DNA from: Burkholderiaceae bacterium
GTDB taxonomy: Bacteria > Pseudomonadota > Gammaproteobacteria > Burkholderiales > Burkholderiaceae_A
DNA: 64,000 nucleotides
Assembly (NCBI GenBank): GCA_018882785.1
Contig: VERI01000004.1
Coordinates: 29,218-93,217 of the forward strand
Reading direction: 5' to 3'
This document shows positions 57,880 through 64,000 of this stretch, piece by piece. The notes under the pieces were generated by a model, which saw only the letters and a list, made by a program, of their open reading frames with translations, did not search any database and was not told the DNA's origin. Made by a program: the position numbers and the translations under genes. Every line of letters begins with the position of its first letter. The first letter of the stretch is position 1.

Positions 57880-58488
57880 ATGCGCGCCCGATTGCCAATG
57901 CATCGTTTCACCTGGATCCCGATGGTGCTCAGCATTGCTCTTCTTGGAGCACTGCCGGGGGGTGATGCCTATGCGCAGGGCCGGGAGCTTACCGATAAGC
58001 GTGATCTCAAGCATCAGGAGTTTCTGAAACGTCTGCCATTAGAGTCACGCTGCAAGGCTGAAGTGGCCGGTGGGGTGTTACTGCCGGATGGTGAGAAACG
58101 GTGGAAGTCCGGAGCATTCGAGGTAGAGGCCCAGGATGATTTTCGTGTCACGATCCATCGCATCGAGCAGCTCAATCCAGATGATCGTGAGACCTGTGAG
58201 GCCCAGGCCCGCGGGCTTGAATACGACGATACCAAGCGGCTCAATGAACTCCGTGATGGGCACCTGTTGTGTATGCGGCGTGTCTATAACGACCAGGGCA
58301 GGCTGCCCCAGTTAAGGGCCTGTCGTATCAGTGTGCTGTTGACTCAGCCAATTCACTTGCGCTGTACTAACCTTGATCCCATTCTCGATCCCGATGGGGT
58401 TTTTGTGGCCCCCAATCTGATGCTGGCGATGTCGCTGCCTCAGGCCGTGATGACCAAGGGAACCTGTCAGGCTGCTGATCGGTACTGA
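57880..58488 (+). CDS. Exported protein of unknown function with six cysteines
   Basis: I do not recognise this 202-residue protein. It has a likely signal peptide (TWIPMVLSIALLGALPGGDAYA, cleavage near residue 32) and six cysteines in the mature part (in SRCK, ETCE, LLCM, RACR, LRCT and GTCQ). The even number fits a disulfide-bonded periplasmic protein. The first third of the mature part is charged (RELTDKRDLKHQEFLKRL); the end is more hydrophobic. It is flanked by the divergent chalcone isomerase-like gene and the convergent M50 protease. Codon use looks like its neighbours. Real gene status is supported by length, signal peptide and tight packing. Confidence 0.7.
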   Translation: MRARLPMHRFTWIPMVLSIALLGALPGGDAYAQGRELTDKRDLKHQEFLKRLPLESRCKAEVAGGVLLPDGEKRWKSGAFEVEAQDDFRVTIHRIEQLNPDDRETCEAQARGLEYDDTKRLNELRDGHLLCMRRVYNDQGRLPQLRACRISVLLTQPIHLRCTNLDPILDPDGVFVAPNLMLAMSLPQAVMTKGTCQAADRY

Positions 58489-58495
58489 CCCGCCG

Positions 58496-59170
58496 TTAGA
58501 GTATCCATCGCAGCGGCGTCAGTAGCAGGTCGATCGATTGAAGTGTGAGTCCCATTAGCGGGCGCATCCAGAGCTCTGTGATGATGCCTGCAATGAGCAG
58601 GGCCAACACGATAAAAAATCCATACGGTTCGATACGCGCCACGGTGAGCGCATGGCGCATGGGCAGCAGGCCCACCAGAATTCTGCCTCCATCCATCGGG
58701 GGCAGGGGAAAGAGATTAAACACAAACATCACCACATTGACGAGTACGCCAGCCTTGCAGACAGATGCGAGAAAAGTTCCTGTGTCTTGTGGCCCGACGA
58801 TGAGCATGAGCATCATCGCCCAGATGAGCGCCTGGATGAGGTTGACGGCTGGACCAGCGAGCGCCACCCAGATCATGTCTCGTTTTGGATTTCGAAGCGC
58901 GCCGAAATCGACAGGCACCGGCTTGGCGTAGCCAAATACAAAGGCGCCGGAGGTCGCCAACGCCAGGCTGACTGGGATCAGAATGGTGCCCACAAGGTCA
59001 ATGTGTTTGAGAGGGTTTAGGGTAATGCGCCCCAGCTGCCAGGCGGTGGGATCGCCAAAGTGTCGTGCAGCATAGCCGTGTGCTGCCTCATGGATGGTGA
59101 TGGCAAAGAGCACTGGTATTGCGTACACCGCAAGGGTGACGATTAGGCTATTCGATTCCACGCTCACCAC
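58496..59170 (-). CDS. M50 family (site-2 protease type) membrane metalloprotease
   Basis: A 224-residue integral membrane protein with about five hydrophobic segments. The zinc ligands are His27 and His31 with catalytic Glu28 in HEAAH, and the third ligand Asp is in PLPPMDGGRI. It lacks PDZ and CBS domains, so it is the minimal S2P type found next to tryptophanyl-tRNA synthetase or scpA in other bacteria; its substrate is unknown. The start is GTG 59170, inside the end of the nuclease gene, implying coupling. Confidence 0.9.
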   Translation of the reverse strand: MVSVESNSLIVTLAVYAIPVLFAITIHEAAHGYAARHFGDPTAWQLGRITLNPLKHIDLVGTILIPVSLALATSGAFVFGYAKPVPVDFGALRNPKRDMIWVALAGPAVNLIQALIWAMMLMLIVGPQDTGTFLASVCKAGVLVNVVMFVFNLFPLPPMDGGRILVGLLPMRHALTVARIEPYGFFIVLALLIAGIITELWMRPLMGLTLQSIDLLLTPLRWIL

Positions 59171-59943
59171 AAGGCCGATGCAACGGCCTCCTCGATCAGG
59201 GATTGGACGGCCGGACTGATCCGGTTTAGAAAGTCTAGGCCAGTACGTTGTTCAATGTCGCGAACAGAGGTAATGAACTCTTCAATTTTCCGGTTGGGAT
59301 GTGGAGAATTTGGCACGACAAATGCAATCGTCTCAACGCGTACAGGATCAAAGACGATCTTATAGAAGTGGGTCGGTACGGCAACCTGGTTTGGGCCAAT
59401 TTTAGAGAGTGATGTGGATTCGAAGATTGGACCGGTGTAAATGAACAGCTCGCCGCGCCGGGCAACCCATTGACGAATGGTCGATTCAATATCGCTCCAG
59501 ATGCCGCGATTCATTCCGGGTCCGACCTGAGGAGCCATATTGGAAAGATAAAAGCTTTCCTCCATGGCCTGGGCGCTCCATCGCATATCTGCAGCAGGGG
59601 CCATATGGCCACGGTCGTATCCGCTGCCGCGATAGTCTTCCAATTCGGCCCGTTTGCCCCTTGGCAAGTCTGGATCGGGAACAAATCGGTTTGAACGTTG
59701 AACGCGACTCACCAGACGATCTGGTGTCATGCGTTGGGCGACCCAGCTCGGTGCCTTTCGTTCTTCATCATGGGCGAGCGCGTATCCGGACCTGCAGAGC
59801 AGGGCACCGCGCTCCGAGGGCAGGCCGTACTCCAGAAATTCTTTACATCGATCCGGAGCGGACTGAGCCCAGGACGTGCCCCCTAGGCTCAGTGCCAGTA
59901 GCAGTAAGACGAGATTTTTTCGGATCAATATCCGTGCGTGCAC
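59164..59943 (-). CDS. Secreted DNA/RNA non-specific endonuclease (NucA type)
   Basis: A beta-beta-alpha-metal nuclease of 259 residues. A signal peptide (LVLLLLALSLGGTSWA) is followed by a mature enzyme with Asp110-Arg111-Gly112-His113 (DRGH), where His113 is the general base, and a metal-binding Asn in FYLSNMAPQ near residue 134. It should degrade DNA or RNA in the periplasm or outside the cell, for nutrient use or to limit incoming DNA. No immunity protein gene of the NuiA type was recognised next to it. It overlaps the M50 gene by 7 bases; mog is 2 bases upstream. Confidence 0.9.
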   Translation of the reverse strand: MHARILIRKNLVLLLLALSLGGTSWAQSAPDRCKEFLEYGLPSERGALLCRSGYALAHDEERKAPSWVAQRMTPDRLVSRVQRSNRFVPDPDLPRGKRAELEDYRGSGYDRGHMAPAADMRWSAQAMEESFYLSNMAPQVGPGMNRGIWSDIESTIRQWVARRGELFIYTGPIFESTSLSKIGPNQVAVPTHFYKIVFDPVRVETIAFVVPNSPHPNRKIEEFITSVRDIEQRTGLDFLNRISPAVQSLIEEAVASALW

Positions 59944-59945
59944 GA

Positions 59946-60548
59946 TTAGGATGACTTCTTCGGCCGAAATGCGGCGCAGACTGCGTCATTGGTGGTGATG
60001 CTTGGGCCGCCCATGAGTTCAAGGCCATATGGGATCGCTGCAAATATTCCATGAACAATGACCCTTCCCTCTGGGTCACGTACACCCCCCAGGGTCTCTG
60101 CGATCGATTTCGGCTGGCCGGGAAGATTGACGATCATTGCCTTGCCGCGTGTTACGCCGACCTGACGTGACAGGATTGCAGTCGGCACGTAGTGCAGACT
60201 AATCTGCCGCATCTGCTCACCAAATCCGGGGAGTTCCCGATGCGCGATTGCCAGGGTTGCCTCTGGTGTGACATCGCGTGCAGCTGGACCGGTGCCTCCC
60301 GTGGTGAAGACCAGATCGCATCGCTCCTGGTCGACGAGCTGAATCAGGGTCTGGCTGATGATCTCTTGCTCGTCTGGAATGAGCCGCTCCACTGTCGTCC
60401 ACGGGCTCGTGATTGCGCTCTCCAGCCAGGACTTGAGACCCGGCAGGCCTTTATCTTGATAGAGCCCCTGACTTGCCCGATCGCTAATGGAGACCAGTCC
60501 AATTCTTGCGGTCGTTGATGGGGATGCGGCGTGCTCAGATTCGGCCAT
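59946..60548 (-). CDS. mog: Molybdopterin adenylyltransferase Mog
   Basis: Activates molybdopterin by adenylation before molybdate insertion in molybdenum cofactor synthesis. It is 200 residues. The MoCF-fold motifs TTGGTGPAARDVTPEA and VNLPGQPKSIAETL are intact, and the N-terminus has GLVSISDRASQG. It is 2 bases upstream of the nuclease gene and may be co-transcribed. No molybdoenzyme or other moa/moe gene is in the window. It is divergent from pmbA with 48 bases between starts. Confidence 0.9.
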   Translation of the reverse strand: MAESEHAASPSTTARIGLVSISDRASQGLYQDKGLPGLKSWLESAITSPWTTVERLIPDEQEIISQTLIQLVDQERCDLVFTTGGTGPAARDVTPEATLAIAHRELPGFGEQMRQISLHYVPTAILSRQVGVTRGKAMIVNLPGQPKSIAETLGGVRDPEGRVIVHGIFAAIPYGLELMGGPSITTNDAVCAAFRPKKSS

Positions 60549-60596
60549 GATACGGGCTCAGGGTTAAATAGGTTCGAAGCCGGTATTATTGCCGCT

Positions 60597-61964
60597 ATGG
60601 CCGGAACTAAACAAACATCATCTCCTTTGTTTTATCACCCCGAATCGTTGCGGGAATTATCACTAAAGCTCTTGCAGATGGCTCGGGATGTCGGTGCGAC
60701 AGACGCTGCGGCAGAGGTCTCCGAGAGTAGTGGGCTGGCCGTGTCGGTGCGAAAGCAGGCGATAGAGACCCTTGAGCGTACCCGGGACCGGGCCGCATCC
60801 GTCACCGTTTACAGTGGAACACGACGTGGCCATGCGACGACATCTGATTTTTCTGATCAGGCGTTAAAGTCTGCCGTCGAGAAGGCGTTGGATATTGCCC
60901 GCTACACCGCCGAGGATCCATGTGCAGGCCTTCCCGAAGCCGAGCTCATCGCGCGTGAGAGTCCTCCGATTGACCTGTATTTTCCCTGGGAGATCTCTGC
61001 CGAGGCAGCAACGGCGCTCGCCATGGCGGCAGAGAAGGCAGCCTTATCGACAAGCCGCGCAATTCAGAACACCGAGGGGGCGACGGTATCGGCCAATCAT
61101 GGCCAGTTTTATGCGGCCAATAGCAGGGGATTTATTGGCGGATATCCGTATTCACGCCACTGGTTTTCGGTGGCCCCGATTGCCCAGCAGGGTGACAGCA
61201 TGCAGCGCGATGACTGGTACACCTCCGACCGTGATCCGCGCCGGCTTGCTGACCCGGAGTCGGTTGGCCGTTATGCCGCGCAGCGCGCACTGGCCCGTCT
61301 CAATGCGCGCAAGATCTCCACACAGAAAGTGCCTGTGCTCTTTGAGGCGCCGTTGGCCAGCGGTCTGCTGGGCGCTTTTGTTCAGGCAGTCAGCGGGGGA
61401 GCGTTATATCGCAAGTCCTCTTTTCTGTTGGACAGCATTGGTCAGCAGGTCTTCCCGCGGCATATTCAGATTCTCGAGGATCCGCTCATTCCAGGTGGTA
61501 TGGGCAGTGCCCCATTCGATGACGAGGGGGTTCGCGTCCAGGCCCGAGATGTGGTGAGCGACGGTGTCGTACAGGGCTACTTTCTGTCGTGTTACACCGC
61601 GCGCAAGTTAGGCATGCAGTCCACGGGCAATGCGGGAGGTTCGCATAATCTCAGCATGACCAGTGGACTTACCCGGCGGCAGGATGATCTAACCGCGATG
61701 ATTCGCAAGATGAACCGGGGGCTACTGCTTACCGAGGTCATGGGTCAGGGCGTGAACTATGTCACGGGCGATTACTCACGCGGTGCATTCGGCTACTGGA
61801 TTGAGAATGGCGAGATTGTTCATCCGGTAGAAGAGATCACAATTGCGGCGAATATGAAAGACATGTTCCGTGGAATTGTTGCGATCGGTGCAGACACGAT
61901 CTGCCGTGGCACTAAGTCGGTCGGATCCATACTGATCGATGAGATGACGATCGCAGGAAGTTAA
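60597..61964 (+). CDS. pmbA: PmbA/TldE metalloprotease subunit
   Basis: The TldE half of the TldD-TldE protease that processes microcin B17 and degrades CcdA in E. coli. It is 455 residues. The PmbA pattern is seen in ESSGLAVSVRKQAIETLERTRDR (quoted as feature), GFIGGYPYSRHWFSV, PLASGLLGAFVQAVSGGALYRKSSFLLD (in part) and TGNAGGSHNL. TldE lacks the zinc motif of TldD, as here. The start at 60597 (MAGTKQ) is preferred over 60531, which overlaps mog. The tldD partner is outside the window. The stop overlaps spoT by 4 bases. Confidence 0.93.
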   Translation: MAGTKQTSSPLFYHPESLRELSLKLLQMARDVGATDAAAEVSESSGLAVSVRKQAIETLERTRDRAASVTVYSGTRRGHATTSDFSDQALKSAVEKALDIARYTAEDPCAGLPEAELIARESPPIDLYFPWEISAEAATALAMAAEKAALSTSRAIQNTEGATVSANHGQFYAANSRGFIGGYPYSRHWFSVAPIAQQGDSMQRDDWYTSDRDPRRLADPESVGRYAAQRALARLNARKISTQKVPVLFEAPLASGLLGAFVQAVSGGALYRKSSFLLDSIGQQVFPRHIQILEDPLIPGGMGSAPFDDEGVRVQARDVVSDGVVQGYFLSCYTARKLGMQSTGNAGGSHNLSMTSGLTRRQDDLTAMIRKMNRGLLLTEVMGQGVNYVTGDYSRGAFGYWIENGEIVHPVEEITIAANMKDMFRGIVAIGADTICRGTKSVGSILIDEMTIAGS

Positions 61965-64000
61965 ATCTCTGCGGTACCTGGGCCGTGCTGGGGGGCCACG
62001 CGAATGGCTCGAATGACGCCGGGCACACGTCGAACACGCCGCAGGACATTGGCCAGATGCTGTCGCTCCCGGACTTCAATCGTGAGATTCATGATGGCCA
62101 ATGTCTGATCTTTAGGTGCGGTGTTGGCGCCAACAATATTGGCATCTGCCCCGGAAATTGCCGAGGCAACCCGGGCCAGGATGCCGCGCAGATCTTGCGT
62201 TTCAATGACCAGTTGAGTTTGAAAGAGACGTTTGAGTTGTTCGGCCCACACAATATCGGCCCATCGCGATGGATCCTTTGCCCGCTGGCGTCTTCCCAGT
62301 CCACAGGTGGCCCGGTGGACAACGAGTCCGGCACCGCCGCGCATCAGTCCAATCGCAGCATCACCCCCGATCGGTCCGCAACAGGTCGCGTATTGAACGG
62401 TGGATCCTTCGCTGCCATCAATGGTGATCGCCTCGGCGGTTGTCGAGAAATGTGTTCGCGCGATCGCCAGGGCATTTTTAGCGTGATCAGGCAGGTGGGC
62501 GATCAGTGGGCCTGTGGTCTGCGGTACGAGCCGTCGGGCGGCCACGTGGGCAAGCGTAAGCCCGAGGCCGATATCCTCGAGTAAGGCGTCTTTGTCGTGG
62601 GCAGTGTTCTCGGCAAGAAACTGCTGCCATTCAAGATGTGGATCATCGATGCCATCGGCACCCAGCGCCTTCAGGGCCTGGTCAAGCAGACGCTGGCCAA
62701 ACTCGATGGCCTCGGTGCGGGTTGTGGTCTTCAGGCGGTGCCGAATCTCTGCCCGCGCTTTGGCGGTTTTAACAAAGCTAAGCCATGCGGGATGCGGATT
62801 TGCCTGCGAGTCGGTCTGGATACTGATGACATCACCATTACGCAGCGGGGTGTCCAGACCAACGGGGCGGTGATTAATCTCTGCAGACACGCAGTGGTTG
62901 CCGACATCGGAGTGAACGTTATAGGCGAAATCGACGGGCGTGGATCCGCGGGGCAGTTCCCGAATCGCTCCCTTTGGCGTAAAGACATAGACCACGTCGG
63001 GGAAGAGATCAATCTTTACGCTGTCAAGAAACTCTGAGGGATCACGGGTCTGTGACTGGACCTGCACGAGGGATTGCATCCATTCGTGGGCACGGGCTTG
63101 TAAGGGTGAGACGCCCGCATCCAGGTTTTCTTTATACATCCAGTGTGCGGCTACACCTGCCTCGGAGACATGATGCATCTCCTCGGTTCGAATCTGAAAC
63201 TCTACCGGCGTGCCATAGGGGCCGATCACTGTTGTGTGCAGGGACTGATAGCCATTTGATTTTGGCAATGCGATGTAGTCCTTGAACTTGCCTGGCATGG
63301 GCTTATACAGCGCGTGCAGGGCGCCGAGCGTGAGATAGCAGTCGGAGATCTTTCCCACCAGGATGCGAAAGCCATAGACATCGAGCACCTCGGCAAAGCT
63401 CAGATGTTTCTCGATCATTTTTTTGTAGGTGGACCAGAGGCTTTTCTCCCGCCCTTCGACCTTGGCGTGAATACCGAACTTAGGCAGATGAAGGGCCACT
63501 GCAGACTGCAGCCGTCCGACCACTTCGCGACGGTTGCCGCGTGCAGAGAGAATCGCCTTCGAGAGCGTGGCGTAACGCCGGGGATAAAGCCCCGAAAAAC
63601 TCAGGTCCTCGAGCTCGCGAAAGGCGGCATTCAGGCCAAGTCGATGGGCAATCGGCGCATAGATATCAAGGGTTTCCTTGGCAATGCGGCGCCGTTTTTC
63701 AGGTGGCACGCCATCCAGGGTTCGCATGTTGTGGAGTCGATCAGCAATCTTGATCAGAATCACACGCACATCGCGGGCCATGGCGAGAAGCATCTTTCGA
63801 AAATTCTCGGCCTGCGCCTCTTCGCGATTACGAAACTCCACCGCGTCAAGCTTGGAGAGGCCATCGACAAGATCGGCGACCTCCCGGCCAAAGCGTTCTT
63901 TAATTTCCTCTGTCGTGGCAGCGGTGTCCTCTACCGTGTCGTGTAGCAGCGCGGCCATCAGGGCCTGGCCATCGAGCCGCCACTGGGTGCAGAGTTCGGC
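61961..64000 (-). CDS. spoT: Bifunctional (p)ppGpp synthetase/hydrolase SpoT (N-terminus beyond the window)
   Basis: About 679 residues are visible; the frame is open to the edge (QWRLDGQALMAALLHDTVEDT in part), so the start lies outside. An ATG at 63958 is internal and falls just before the HD motif. The hydrolase has ALLHDTVED and DRLHNMRTL, with metal-binding His and Asp. The synthetase has SLWSTYKKM, YGFRILVG, FKDYIALPKSNGYQSLHT and QIRTEEMH. TGS, helical and ACT domains follow. With intact HD this is the enzyme that balances (p)ppGpp made by RelA. Confidence 0.95.
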   Translation of the reverse strand, partial: AELCTQWRLDGQALMAALLHDTVEDTAATTEEIKERFGREVADLVDGLSKLDAVEFRNREEAQAENFRKMLLAMARDVRVILIKIADRLHNMRTLDGVPPEKRRRIAKETLDIYAPIAHRLGLNAAFRELEDLSFSGLYPRRYATLSKAILSARGNRREVVGRLQSAVALHLPKFGIHAKVEGREKSLWSTYKKMIEKHLSFAEVLDVYGFRILVGKISDCYLTLGALHALYKPMPGKFKDYIALPKSNGYQSLHTTVIGPYGTPVEFQIRTEEMHHVSEAGVAAHWMYKENLDAGVSPLQARAHEWMQSLVQVQSQTRDPSEFLDSVKIDLFPDVVYVFTPKGAIRELPRGSTPVDFAYNVHSDVGNHCVSAEINHRPVGLDTPLRNGDVISIQTDSQANPHPAWLSFVKTAKARAEIRHRLKTTTRTEAIEFGQRLLDQALKALGADGIDDPHLEWQQFLAENTAHDKDALLEDIGLGLTLAHVAARRLVPQTTGPLIAHLPDHAKNALAIARTHFSTTAEAITIDGSEGSTVQYATCCGPIGGDAAIGLMRGGAGLVVHRATCGLGRRQRAKDPSRWADIVWAEQLKRLFQTQLVIETQDLRGILARVASAISGADANIVGANTAPKDQTLAIMNLTIEVRERQHLANVLRRVRRVPGVIRAIRVAPQHGPGTAEI

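Noticed and set aside
59164..59943. The secreted nuclease as a contact-dependent or bacteriocin-type toxin.
   Set aside because: It has only a signal peptide and a nuclease domain, no delivery or polymorphic-toxin domain, and no recognisable immunity gene next to it.
1..64000. Mobile elements, prophage, CRISPR arrays, toxin-antitoxin or defence systems.
   Set aside because: No transposase, integrase, phage structural, Cas or toxin-like proteins, no regularly spaced repeats, and no shift in base composition were seen.

Overview
The window reads as a chromosomal segment of a betaproteobacterium, most likely Burkholderiales. This rests on protein types and gene order (scpB-rluB-rimP-nusA-infB-rbfA-truB-typA, recJ-prfB-lysS, a complete isc operon ending in iscX, separate relA and spoT, D-3-hydroxybutyrate dehydrogenase, class I fumarase and Acs). 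Nothing below family level can be decided without a database. The DNA is moderately GC-rich and looks uniform. I see no IS element, prophage, CRISPR array, toxin-antitoxin pair or integration scar. No stretch longer than 300 bases lacks a gene.

Layout. 1-3356 (minus): a YejA/YejB/YejE-type peptide importer, yejE cut by the window edge. 3466-7733 (plus): fabI, a SenB-like selenosugar synthase coupled to selD, then thyA-folA. 7749-11708: an RND efflux pair whose adaptor appears to lack one domain. 11689-17638: lrgAB, an MFS carrier, a DUF2721 protein, tRNA-Asn, a carboxymuconolactone decarboxylase-like protein, a 2-hydroxyacid dehydrogenase and an aspartate/aromatic aminotransferase. 17766-26721 (plus): uvrB, a tyrosine phosphatase, then iscRSUA-hscBA-fdx-iscX with a glutathione transferase fused on by start/stop overlap. 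26718-31183 (minus): recJ-prfB-lysS, prfB needing a programmed +1 frameshift. 31210-37204: lolC/E-lolD, a DUF2062 protein, tatD, comEC. 37292-44537: bdhA, an alpha/beta hydrolase, a patatin lipoprotein, an NlpC/P60 lipoprotein, a GlcG/HbpS-like protein, fumarase and acs. 44640-57166 (plus): tRNA-Ser, scpB-rluB, a terminated leader, rimP-nusA-infB-rbfA-truB-typA, a SIS-domain isomerase and relA. 57183-64000: two small exported proteins, an M50 protease, a secreted nuclease, mog, pmbA and the start-truncated spoT.

How it fits together. Most of the window is core housekeeping: translation initiation and ribosome maturation, Fe-S assembly under IscR autoregulation, folate/thymidylate, lipoprotein export and stringent response. 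Packing is very tight. Seven of eleven convergent gene pairs overlap at their 3' ends, many tandem neighbours share ATGA-type junctions, and several divergent pairs are under 35 bp apart.

The most interesting accessory element is the senB-like/selD pair at 4255-6392, which has no senA beside it. It suggests this organism makes a selenosugar or a selenometabolite derived from one. Other items to check are the IscR box overlapping the iscR promoter, the attenuator-like leader before rimP, the short RND adaptor and an unrecognised six-cysteine exported protein at 57880-58488.
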